A program made the translations under genes and the position numbers. Positions 1 through 5,693 of a DNA stretch of 5,849 bases are shown here, one piece after another (position 1 is the first letter of the stretch; each line of letters starts with the position of its first letter). Origin of the DNA: an uncultured Ruminococcus sp. (GTDB lineage: Bacteria; Bacillota; Clostridia; Oscillospirales; Acutalibacteraceae); assembly GCA_902802975.1 (NCBI GenBank), contig CADCOF010000076.1, forward strand, positions 1 through 5,849. Direction: 5' to 3'. The notes under the pieces were generated by a model. The model made no database searches and was not told where the DNA came from. It worked only from the letters and a program-made list of their open reading frames with translations.

Positions 1-296
1 ACGGGAGTAACAGGCTCGTCAATTGTTTCCTGAGATGTGGGTTCCTCTACCGGAACAATCTCAAAGGAATTGTTCTCGTCAAGCTCAGCCTTTTCGCCAT
101 TTACAGTTACTACGTTTACGTCATCGCCTTTTACTGTTACGATAGCTGACTCACTATACGCTGCGCCGTCAACAGCAAGTTCATCATTAATGTAGATCTG
201 CGTGTTTTTTACAGCAGAAGCAGAAATGATCGATGCAACCATAGACACTGCAAGAGTGAGGCTTGCAAGACGAATTTTGGAAGTTACAGTGTTCAT
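1..296 (-). CDS. Secreted protein with a possible Ig-like N-terminal region, partial (3' end outside window)
   Basis: This is the first 98 codons of a gene that continues past the left edge. The product begins MNTVTSKIRLASL and has a typical Sec signal peptide: Lys7 and Arg9, a hydrophobic stretch over about residues 10-25, and a likely cleavage after Ala-Ser-Ala at residue 28. The mature part (about 29-82) is rich in beta-forming residues and holds a TVNGEKAELDENNSFEI stretch that resembles the strand-turn-strand of bacterial Ig-like or glucodextranase-B-like modules; this resemblance is by eye only. From residue 82 it becomes rich in Pro, Glu and Thr, like a linker to further domains that are not visible. 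I chose ATG 296 because it lies 9 bases from the AGGAGG at 306-311. An in-frame ATG at 302 lies only 3 bases from it and would add two residues. It follows a terminator and has its own promoters, so it is probably transcribed apart from the YbjN gene. The function is not recognised. Confidence 0.85.
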   Translation of the reverse strand, partial: MNTVTSKIRLASLTLAVSMVASIISASAVKNTQIYINDELAVDGAAYSESAIVTVKGDDVNVVTVNGEKAELDENNSFEIVPVEEPTSQETIDEPVTP

Positions 297-305
297 TTTC
301 ATTTT

Positions 306-311
306 CCTCCT
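306..311 (-). promoter_or_regulatory. Ribosome binding site of the left-edge secreted protein gene
   Basis: A perfect AGGAGG on the minus strand. It lies 9 bases from the ATG at 296 and 3 bases from the ATG at 302, so spacing favours the inner start. Confidence 0.85.
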
Positions 312-342
312 AATAGAATTACGTACCCTTTCTTGAAGATAC

Positions 343-370
343 ATTTTAACAAAGTGCATGCTATTGACTA
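343..370 (-). promoter_or_regulatory. Second possible promoter of the left-edge secreted protein gene
   Basis: A TAAAAT -10 (343-348, five of six consensus bases), preceded by TGT to make an extended -10 (TGTTAAAAT). A TAGTCA -35 (365-370, four of six) sits 16 bases upstream. It would give a leader of about 40 bases. The -35 lies inside the inverted repeat at 364-395, so a protein bound there could block it. It is weaker than the promoter at 417-445 and may not be used. Confidence 0.4.
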
Positions 371-395
371 ACGGATACAAAAACCCGATTGTCAA
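364..395. repeat. Imperfect inverted repeat between two promoter candidates
   Basis: On the plus strand the arms are TTGACTAACGG (364-374) and CCGATTGTCAA (385-395), separated by 10 bases. Nine of eleven arm positions pair, with two mismatches. It lies in the leader made from the 417-445 promoter and overlaps the -35 of the 343-370 candidate. It could be an operator or an mRNA hairpin; the sequence alone does not decide. Confidence 0.5.
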
Positions 396-416
396 CATCT
401 ATTTGTTACAGTTGGT

Positions 417-445
417 ATTCTATCATAAAAATCAGTTGATTTCAA
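417..445 (-). promoter_or_regulatory. Main promoter candidate for the left-edge secreted protein gene
   Basis: TTGAAA -35 (440-445, five of six), a 17-base spacer, and TAGAAT -10 (417-422, five of six) preceded by TGA to give an extended -10. Transcription would start near 410 and leave a leader of about 110 bases before ATG 296. That leader carries the inverted repeat at 364-395. Spacing and both boxes are close to the sigma-A consensus. Confidence 0.7.
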
Positions 446-674
446 TTGACTAAATATCCAAAAATCATAACTACCAAGTTTTTCATAGGTAATTTACCAT
501 TTTTCTGAACATATAATGACAATTTATGTCCAGTTTGGTTTTTTGTTACACAAAATTACTAAATACGAAACAAATAGTTAAATATATATAACAATATTTC
601 ACACAACAAAAGCAGTGATTAATATATGGTGTTTCTTTACTATTAATGAATTTTTTGTGAACTTTATACAATGC

Positions 675-706
675 AAAAAATGACACCCGGCAAAAAGCCA
701 AGTGCC
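675..706 (-). terminator. Intrinsic terminator of the YbjN-family gene
   Basis: On the minus strand the arms GGCACTTGGC (697-706) and GCCGGGTGTC (682-691) form a ten-pair stem that includes three G-U pairs, around a TTTTT loop. After one A there follows a run of six T (675-680). The G-U pairs become A-C mismatches on the opposite strand, so it works only for minus-strand transcripts. It starts about 40 bases after the stop codon at 744. Confidence 0.85.
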
Positions 707-743
707 CTTTCACTTTTTAGTTATTTACTTAGTTCCAATACTG

Positions 744-1376
744 TTAATCATCGTCATCATCATTGTCATCAGCTGTAGGATCTATACCGAGACGAGCAGC
801 GAGTCTTGCAACAAGTTCGTCGACATTGCTGTCTGATGAATCTGCGCCTTCTTCGCTTGCAAGCTGGGCGAGCATTCTGCGCATGTCGTTGCTGGAATTA
901 TTCTCGCATTTCTCAACAGCCTCTTTTCCGGAAGCACCATTGAAGATAATGTTAACAATACCGGAGCCATACTGCTCAAAAAGTGTTGCCGGACAATAGA
1001 TACTTCTCTTAACAATTGCTGTTGAAGGAATAATATCCTCACACGGAACATGAACCTTGTATCTTATCTCTCCGTCACTGAAGTCGAACTCAAAATTACC
1101 CATTTTAAGACCATAGTTCGCACGGCAAATGAACTCTGCCATGTTAGTCATCATCTTTTTGTCATCCTGGTCGGCACTGATCGGGGAAATAGCGTAAACG
1201 AGGTACTCTTCCTCTTTAACGTCCACTACATAGTTGATATTATTGATTTTTCCTTTAATTCTCAGTCCGAATCTGAACATTCCGCGCTCATCATCAAAAG
1301 AGAAGTTCCAGTCATCATCATTAAGGAACTTTTCAATAACCCTCACCAAATCATTTGAATATGCCTTTTTGCTCAT
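744..1376 (-). CDS. YbjN domain-containing protein
   Basis: A 210-residue protein without signal peptide or membrane segment, so probably cytoplasmic. About residues 8-150 match the YbjN family, whose fold resembles type III secretion chaperones. The most telling part is residues 83-110, with ICRANYGLKMGNFEFDF followed by SDGEIRYKVHV. YbjN proteins have been called sensory transduction regulators, but their biochemical role is not settled, so I give no precise function. Residues 165-198 look like a helical, Ala/Leu/Glu-rich extension, and the protein ends in a nearly pure Asp tail (residues 203-210). ATG 1376 is well supported by AGGAGG at 1385-1390, 8 bases upstream. It lies 146 bases downstream of the GH25 gene with no convincing terminator between and no clear promoter of its own, so co-transcription with the muramidase is possible. 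An intrinsic terminator follows. Confidence 0.85.
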   Translation of the reverse strand: MSKKAYSNDLVRVIEKFLNDDDWNFSFDDERGMFRFGLRIKGKINNINYVVDVKEEEYLVYAISPISADQDDKKMMTNMAEFICRANYGLKMGNFEFDFSDGEIRYKVHVPCEDIIPSTAIVKRSIYCPATLFEQYGSGIVNIIFNGASGKEAVEKCENNSSNDMRRMLAQLASEEGADSSDSNVDELVARLAARLGIDPTADDNDDDDD

Positions 1377-1522
1377 AGATTTAACCTCCTGTCTTTCGAT
1401 AAATCTGTTTTTCTGAACGTTAGCGCTGCTCTATATGTATTTAGCCGCATACAGTCGCTGTTGCTTTTTGAATTTAATTTGTATATAACCCTCGCGCAAC
1501 TTCAGGGTGTTTTGGCATTAAC

Positions 1523-2809
1523 TCAATAGCCGTTTCTATGGCATTCTTTCATTATTCTTGGATAATCAACAAAGGCGAAATTCATGTCAACATCAATCTT
1601 GCAGCCTTCCATTTCTGCAACATCATACTGCCATATCCCGTAGGGATTGCTGTAATGTACTCTGTCTGACCAATCGGCTGCCCAATAACAGTACCTTAGC
1701 TGTGTTGATGTATCTATATACTCTTTACAAAATGATACAGATGTGTAGAACCCCGCATAATAACCTGCCGCTTCCATTTCCGAGCAAAAAGCATTTACAA
1801 TAGATGTGCAGAATGCTTTTCCTTTTTTGAACTGGAAATTCTCTTCAATATCAAAGTATATAGGATATTCAAATTGCTTATCTTTTATGCAGCTGATACA
1901 AGTCCAGGCCTCACACCTGGAGTCGTATTCACTCTGGGCATATGAATACCAATATGCGCCAACATCAAGACCGGCTGCCTTTGCTCTCTTGTAATTCGAT
2001 TCAAACATGGGATCCTTTTGAGACGCATACTTGCCATAGCCTGCGTTGAGTATAACAAATTCAATGCCTTGTTTCTTCATGGCGTCAAAATCGACCCAAC
2101 CGTTCCAGTGAGAAATATCTATTCCCCTTTTGAATACGGAATAGTCATTCGGGTCTTTTTCTTGGTCTTTTTTCTGCTGGAGTTCTTCTCCGTGTTCTTT
2201 AAGAGTTTCTTTATACTGACGGCTGACCTCGCTAAGATCAATTCCCAGTGAAAGGTGAAGTATCCTCAAAGCGTCACCGCTGGTTACCGTACCGTCTTCG
2301 TCCATATCCACAAGTTTCTGAATTGTTTTACTAAGCTCCTGAAGACCGATCGAAAACCGCAGCGTCATCAAGGAATCTGCCGATGTTATTACGCCGTCAC
2401 TGTCTGCGTCGCCTTTTTTGGGTTTATCCGGTTGTGTATCAGTTTCTTTTTTGTCTGTATCAGTTTCTTTTTTGTCCGTATCGGTTTCTGTCTTATCCTT
2501 GTCCGTTTCTTTCTTGTCTGTATCCGTTTCTGTCTTATCCGTGTCTGTTTCTTTCTTGTCTGTATCCGTTTCTTTGACTTTCCCCGGTTCTGTTTCTGTT
2601 TCTTTTTCGGGTTCGGTCCCTGTTTCTTTTTTTGCATTTGTTTCGGTTTCTTTGATCAGGATATCGGTTTCATTATCTTCCGGTTTTATGATATCTCCCG
2701 AAACAAAAACTGTTCTTATTCCGGGTAACGAATATGCACCGGCATTGACCGACGCAGGTGCGGATATCAATATCATAAGTGCCAGAAGCAATGAAAAAAG
2801 TTTTTTCAT
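1523..2809 (-). CDS. Secreted GH25 muramidase (lysozyme) with internal dockerin and repeat linker
   Basis: The product (428 residues) is exported and should hydrolyse the beta-1,4 bond between N-acetylmuramic acid and N-acetylglucosamine in peptidoglycan. Domains in order: signal peptide (1-23, MKKLFSLLLALMILI then Val-Asn-Ala); short spacer; Glu/Thr/Lys-rich linker (53-128) with six heptads of the form [K/T]ETDTDK at 79-120; type I dockerin-like module (133-190) with two calcium loops, Asp134/136/138/145 and Asp168/170/172/179; charged coiled-coil-like spacer (194-222); GH25 domain (228-418). The GH25 signature is visible as GIDISHWNG (Asp231), the catalytic Asp320-Ile-Glu322 pair in YFDIEE, WAADW (376-380), WQYD (393-396) and the late Asp-Val-Asp-Met-Asn. 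I start at ATG 2809 because AGGGAG at 2819-2824 lies 9 bases upstream and the signal peptide begins there; an in-frame ATG at 2839 has no ribosome site and falls inside the leader hairpin. The dockerin implies binding to a cohesin not seen here. It has its own promoter. Confidence 0.93.
   Translation of the reverse strand: MKKLFSLLLALMILISAPASVNAGAYSLPGIRTVFVSGDIIKPEDNETDILIKETETNAKKETGTEPEKETETEPGKVKETDTDKKETDTDKTETDTDKKETDKDKTETDTDKKETDTDKKETDTQPDKPKKGDADSDGVITSADSLMTLRFSIGLQELSKTIQKLVDMDEDGTVTSGDALRILHLSLGIDLSEVSRQYKETLKEHGEELQQKKDQEKDPNDYSVFKRGIDISHWNGWVDFDAMKKQGIEFVILNAGYGKYASQKDPMFESNYKRAKAAGLDVGAYWYSYAQSEYDSRCEAWTCISCIKDKQFEYPIYFDIEENFQFKKGKAFCTSIVNAFCSEMEAAGYYAGFYTSVSFCKEYIDTSTQLRYCYWAADWSDRVHYSNPYGIWQYDVAEMEGCKIDVDMNFAFVDYPRIMKECHRNGY
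2435..2575 (-). repeat. In-frame 21-bp tandem repeat coding for [K/T]ETDTDK heptads
   Basis: Six full 21-base units and a partial seventh lie end to end in the linker of the GH25 gene. Each codes for seven residues of the pattern Lys/Thr-Glu-Thr-Asp-Thr-Asp-Lys. The Thr-led and Lys-led units alternate over the middle four, which gives a 42-base higher-order repeat. Two neighbouring units near 2440-2482 are nearly identical at the DNA level, as expected for recent slippage or duplication. Less regular relatives (KETETNAK, KETGTEPE, KETETEPG) precede the array. Confidence 0.9.
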
Positions 2810-2818
2810 AAACCACTG

Positions 2819-2824
2819 CTCCCT
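2819..2824 (-). promoter_or_regulatory. Ribosome binding site that sets the GH25 start
   Basis: AGGGAG, 9 bases before ATG 2809. The in-frame upstream ATG at 2839 has no such site, so this decides for the shorter protein, whose first residues are those of a normal signal peptide. Confidence 0.8.
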
Positions 2825-2837
2825 GTTTAATTTTCTC

Positions 2838-2860
2838 ATCGGTTCGGCATATAAACCGAT
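2838..2860. repeat. Inverted repeat at the predicted transcription start of the GH25 gene
   Basis: Perfect seven-base arms ATCGGTT (2838-2844) and AACCGAT (2854-2860) around a nine-base spacer. The first transcribed base predicted from the promoter at 2867-2895 is about 2860, so the repeat begins almost exactly at +1. It could be an operator for a repressor or a 5'-end stabilising hairpin in the mRNA. Confidence 0.6.
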
Positions 2861-2866
2861 AATATG

Positions 2867-2895
2867 ATTATATCACAAAAATATTGCTAAGTAAA
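2867..2895 (-). promoter_or_regulatory. Promoter of the GH25 gene
   Basis: A perfect TATAAT -10 (2867-2872) preceded by TGA to form an extended -10, a 17-base spacer, and a TTTACT -35 (2890-2895, four of six). Transcription would start near 2860 and give a leader of about 50 bases. It lies just after the terminator of the preceding gene, which supports an independent transcription unit. Confidence 0.75.
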
Positions 2896-2933
2896 TTAAC
2901 ATTTTGTAAATTTATAACCGAAACAGCTTTGAC

Positions 2934-2970
2934 AAAAAAAGCCTGCCCAACCAAAAAATTGAGCAAGCTT
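2934..2970 (-). terminator. Intrinsic terminator of the tyrS-carboxypeptidase unit
   Basis: On the minus strand the arms AAGCTTGCTCAA (2959-2970) and TTGGGCAGGCTT (2939-2950) pair over twelve positions, two of them G-U, around an eight-base loop. A run of seven T covers 2934-2940, its first two bases closing the stem. It begins 8 bases after the stop codon of the carboxypeptidase gene and separates it from the GH25 promoter. Confidence 0.9.
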
Positions 2971-2978
2971 AATTTCAG

Positions 2979-4313
2979 TTATTCTTCATCTTCGGGTTCT
3001 TGTTCGTCTACCTCGTCATAATAGTCAACGTAATCAAAGCGACTTTCATAATCTTCAGATTCTGAAACGGTTTCGCCTTCATTGTCTTGGCTTTCGTTCC
3101 AGAACGGATCATCTTCCCAACTGCCTTTATTGTCGCCGTCAGTTGATTTCTGAGATTCAGATGAACTGTCATCTGTCTCCGGATCATAATCATGAAAATC
3201 AGGAATTACAACCGTTGAATTATCGAAATTCCAATCCGTTCTTGCAGTTCTGGTCAAAGCATTCTGCACGTCTTTTGTCACGTCAACAGTCACAATAAAA
3301 CCGTCTATATTATTTCCCGAGATTGTATAGGGCGTTTTTGCCGTATCTGTAGGTACGGGTACATCCGTGTTATTAAAAGCCTCCAGCTTCGGAACGTAAA
3401 ACGCAACCCATTTTCCGTCTTTGCCGCCGTCTATCAGCAGACCGCCTGTATCGAATGTATAATCTTTGATACCTTCGATGTATTCTTCAAAGCAAATATT
3501 ATGATCACTGATAAATATAGCGTGAGGAATACCAACGTATCTAAAATGCCAAGCTTCATATCCTATACCGGTGATATTGGTTTTTGTATCGGGATAACGC
3601 AGAATAAAGCCGTATTTTTTGCAGTTCTCCGTAAGCCATGAATAATCACCTTCACCGTCAAGTTCTACCATTTCGCCTTGATTGTTATATGTTGCTGTAT
3701 CAAACGCATATCCTGTTTGATGCTCCGAATAACCGGGAACAGAAACATAATACGCGGTAGACTTTTCTCCGGTATCCTTTACGGAATTTTTGTAGATCTT
3801 CTCCTGATCTTCTTTACTGCGGTAGGAGCTTGAAATCAAGATAGACGTCTCACCCTTTTGCTTTTTAAATTCATCAAATAATTTGTTCATTGGATCGACT
3901 ACCGACTCATTGATCAGCATGTTATCCTCTTTAACGCCAATGGAACGGCTTGCGTTCTCGTAGAGATTTACAAGATTCTCGCCGTCAATCATTGACGAAT
4001 GAAGATAATTGACAAGTATCAAGTTGCCTTTGTGTATATCCTCATTCAGCACCGTGATAAGACGATAACCTTCCGGTAAATTGCTTTTGTCTTCATACGC
4101 ATTCGGCGCAGCTGCTTTGGAACTCAGCCCTGAAAGCGAATCTCCCGAAGATGTTCCCTGATTGTATTTTGATCTGTCAGTTTGTGCCGGCACTGTTCCG
4201 GTACTTAATTTGTGCCCGGAAACCAACATCGTCGCAATGCCGGATATGAATATTATCAGCACGATAAATGCCAAAAAACCATTTGGAATCGACACTTTGT
4301 CTGTTTTGTCCAT
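2979..4313 (-). CDS. Membrane-anchored VanY-like M15B D,D-carboxypeptidase with acidic tail
   Basis: A 444-residue protein expected to remove the terminal D-alanine from peptidoglycan stem peptides outside the cell. Residues 12-31 form one membrane segment that is an uncleaved anchor or signal. A Ser/Gly/Ala-rich spacer follows to about residue 75. The M15B/VanY domain spans about 78-270: SSSYRS (161-166), PGYSEHQTGYAFD with zinc ligands His198 and Asp205, YGFILRYP (234-241), and YEAWHFRYVG with catalytic Glu253 and third zinc ligand His256. All key residues are present, so it should be active. Residues 285-350 form a small beta-rich extra module (KWVAFYVP, then PYTISGNNIDGFIVTVDV). The last 75 or so residues are strongly acidic and low in complexity. 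ATG 4313 has AGGAGG 7 bases upstream. It starts 49 bases after tyrS with no terminator or clear promoter between, so it is probably read from the tyrS promoter. I see no van resistance genes nearby, so a wall-maintenance role is more likely than glycopeptide resistance; that is inference. Confidence 0.9.
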   Translation of the reverse strand: MDKTDKVSIPNGFLAFIVLIIFISGIATMLVSGHKLSTGTVPAQTDRSKYNQGTSSGDSLSGLSSKAAAPNAYEDKSNLPEGYRLITVLNEDIHKGNLILVNYLHSSMIDGENLVNLYENASRSIGVKEDNMLINESVVDPMNKLFDEFKKQKGETSILISSSYRSKEDQEKIYKNSVKDTGEKSTAYYVSVPGYSEHQTGYAFDTATYNNQGEMVELDGEGDYSWLTENCKKYGFILRYPDTKTNITGIGYEAWHFRYVGIPHAIFISDHNICFEEYIEGIKDYTFDTGGLLIDGGKDGKWVAFYVPKLEAFNNTDVPVPTDTAKTPYTISGNNIDGFIVTVDVTKDVQNALTRTARTDWNFDNSTVVIPDFHDYDPETDDSSSESQKSTDGDNKGSWEDDPFWNESQDNEGETVSESEDYESRFDYVDYYDEVDEQEPEDEE

Positions 4314-4362
4314 ACTCGCGCCTCCTTTTCGGCATTCTGTTTGTTCGAAAGCTGTTTGTCTG

Positions 4363-5592
4363 TTACTTGACTACAACTTTCTTGTATGCTTTTTTGCCTC
4401 TTCTTACCATAACGCCATCGTCGCGCTTTGCCATTTCAAGAGATACCACAGCATTTATGTCCGTGACCTTCTCTCCGTCAACTGTTACGCCTCCCTGCGT
4501 TACGTTTCGTCTTGCTTCGCTCTTCGACGGTGCAAGTCCCGCCTTGACAAGAAGGTCTAAGATAACAATAGAACCATCTGTAAAATCAGCCTCGCACAGC
4601 TCCACTGTCGGAACATTTTCAAGACCCGCGCCGCCCCCGAAAAGAGCGCGTGCCGACTGTTGAGCCTTTGCGGCTTCTTCTTCGCCGTGAATGAGCTTTG
4701 TTGTTTCGAAAGCCAGAATCTCTTTCGCTTTGTTGATATCCGAACCTTCCAACTTCTCAAGCTCCGCAATCTCCTCAAGAGAAAGGAATGTAAGCATTTT
4801 CAGGCATTTGAAAACATCTGCGTCACCGATATTTCTCCAGTACTGGTAGAACTCATACGGGCTTGTCTTCTCTGCGTCAAGCCACAGCGCGCCTTTCTGA
4901 GTTTTTCCCATTTTTTTACCTTCCGACGTCAAAAGGAGATTTATCGTCATTGCATATGCGTCTTTACCGAGCTTTCTTCTGATAAGCTCCGTGCCGCCCA
5001 ACATATTGCTCCACTGATCGTCGCCGCCGAACTGCATATTGCATCCGTAATCGAGGTACAGCTTGTAGAAATCATAGCTCTGCATGATCATGTAGTTGAA
5101 CTCCAAGAAGCTGAGACCTTTTTCCATGCGCTGTTTGTAGCATTCAGCACGAAGCATATTATTAACCGAGAAATGCGAGCCGACTTCTCTGAGAACGTCA
5201 ACATAATTCAGATTCAGCAGCCAATCGGCGTTATTGACCATTAAAGCCTTTCCGTCAGAAAAATCAATAAAGCGGCTCATCTGCTTTTTAAAGCACTCGC
5301 AGTTATGATCGATAACCTCTTTTGTCATCATCTGGCGCATATCGGATCTGCCGGTGGGATCGCCTATCATGCCGGTTCCCCCGCCAACAAGCGCGATAGG
5401 TTTATTGCCGCCCATCTGCAGACGCTTCATCAGGCACAACGCCATAAAATGCCCCACATGAAGGCTGTCTGCCGTAGGATCAAATCCGATGTAAAATGTA
5501 GCCTTTCCCTGATTGATAAGCTCCTTGATCTCGTCCTCATCTGTCACCTGAGCGATAAGTCCTCTTGCCTGTAATTCTTCAAATAATTCCAT
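4363..5592 (-). CDS. tyrS: Tyrosyl-tRNA synthetase
   Basis: A cytoplasmic class I aminoacyl-tRNA synthetase that charges tRNA-Tyr with tyrosine using ATP. The product has 409 residues, the normal length for the TyrS type of Firmicutes. Visible signatures are [15 protein letters not shown] with Tyr34, Asp38 and the HIGH motif as His45-Val-Gly-His48; the tyrosine-site region YMIMQSYDF (167-175); GGDDQW (189-194); and the KMSKS loop as Lys227-Met-Gly-Lys-Thr231. An S4 RNA-binding domain fills the C-terminus (about 342-409). I start at ATG 5592 because AAGGGG at 5601-5606 lies 8 bases upstream and the protein then begins [12 protein letters not shown], usual for the family. An in-frame GTG at 5616 would add eight residues but has no ribosome site and lies within a hairpin. 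The leader seems too short for a T-box and shows no T-box motif. The VanY-like gene follows closely and is probably in the same transcript. Confidence 0.97.
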   Translation of the reverse strand: MELFEELQARGLIAQVTDEDEIKELINQGKATFYIGFDPTADSLHVGHFMALCLMKRLQMGGNKPIALVGGGTGMIGDPTGRSDMRQMMTKEVIDHNCECFKKQMSRFIDFSDGKALMVNNADWLLNLNYVDVLREVGSHFSVNNMLRAECYKQRMEKGLSFLEFNYMIMQSYDFYKLYLDYGCNMQFGGDDQWSNMLGGTELIRRKLGKDAYAMTINLLLTSEGKKMGKTQKGALWLDAEKTSPYEFYQYWRNIGDADVFKCLKMLTFLSLEEIAELEKLEGSDINKAKEILAFETTKLIHGEEEAAKAQQSARALFGGGAGLENVPTVELCEADFTDGSIVILDLLVKAGLAPSKSEARRNVTQGGVTVDGEKVTDINAVVSLEMAKRDDGVMVRRGKKAYKKVVVK

Positions 5593-5600
5593 ATAAAATA

Positions 5601-5606
5601 CCCCTT
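5601..5606 (-). promoter_or_regulatory. Ribosome binding site that sets the tyrS start
   Basis: AAGGGG, 8 bases before ATG 5592. It would lie inside the coding region if the upstream GTG at 5616 were used, so it argues for the shorter protein. Confidence 0.75.
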
Positions 5607-5610
5607 CTGA

Positions 5611-5626
5611 TTCCACTGCTGTGGAA
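5611..5626. repeat. Small hairpin just upstream of the tyrS ribosome binding site
   Basis: Perfect six-base arms TTCCAC (5611-5616) and GTGGAA (5621-5626) around a four-base loop. It ends 4 bases before the AAGGGG of tyrS, within the predicted mRNA leader. There is no T run after it, so it is not an intrinsic terminator. It may affect translation or mRNA stability. Confidence 0.5.
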
Positions 5627-5665
5627 AATTATTACACTTATCATTCTACAAAAGTATACGCTAAT

Positions 5666-5674
5666 ATTATAACA
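5666..5674 (-). promoter_or_regulatory. Extended -10 promoter candidate for tyrS
   Basis: TGTTATAAT on the minus strand is a perfect TATAAT with the TGn extension. No -35 box at 16-18 bases resembles TTGACA; that region is instead occupied by the edge of the TTACAAAATTGTAA dyad (5694-5707). The expected start is near 5659, giving a leader of about 67 bases. A promoter further upstream cannot be excluded. Confidence 0.5.
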
Positions 5675-5693
5675 GCATAATCGGTCTTAATTG

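Larger units (their letters stand above)
297..743. other. AT-rich intergenic region, 447 bases, no gene seen
   Basis: This spacer separates the YbjN gene from the left-edge secreted protein gene. It holds the YbjN terminator (675-706), two minus-strand promoter candidates (417-445 and 343-370), the inverted repeat at 364-395 and the ribosome binding site at 306-311. TTGTTACA occurs twice on the plus strand (403-410 and 543-550). Between about 450 and 670 I see only very AT-rich sequence with no convincing reading frame, RNA gene or conserved regulatory motif. Confidence 0.7.

Noticed and set aside
390..395. Perfect TTGACA -35 box on the minus strand
   Set aside because: No -10 hexamer of more than three matching bases lies 16-18 bases downstream. 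It forms part of the inverted repeat at 364-395.
1488..1508. Hairpin ACCCT/AGGGT after the GH25 stop codon as a terminator
   Set aside because: The stem is only five pairs with an eleven-base loop and is followed by TATATAC, not a T run.
2435..2575. Tandem repeats as a CRISPR array
   Set aside because: The units are contiguous with no unique spacers, and they code in frame for a linker.
2810..2839. Upstream in-frame ATG (2839) as start of the GH25 gene
   Set aside because: It has no ribosome binding site, sits inside the leader inverted repeat and would put ten polar residues before a normal signal peptide.
2255..2867. Long open frames on the plus strand across the repeat region, rich in Ser-Val-Phe or Cys-Phe
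   Set aside because: They mirror the 21-bp repeats of the GH25 gene. They have no ribosome binding site, strongly biased composition and no recognisable domain.
2979..4313. Glycopeptide resistance determinant (vanY proper)
   Set aside because: No vanH, vanA-type ligase, vanX, or vanR/vanS genes are in the window, and chromosomal VanY-like M15B enzymes are common in Clostridia. Family membership is kept, a resistance role is not claimed.
4660..5244. Plus-strand open frame of 194 codons inside tyrS
   Set aside because: It lies wholly opposite a clearly functional gene, has no ribosome binding site and shows no recognisable domain.
5593..5616. Upstream GTG (5616) as start of tyrS
   Set aside because: No ribosome binding site precedes it, it lies in the hairpin, and the extra eight residues are not usual for the family.
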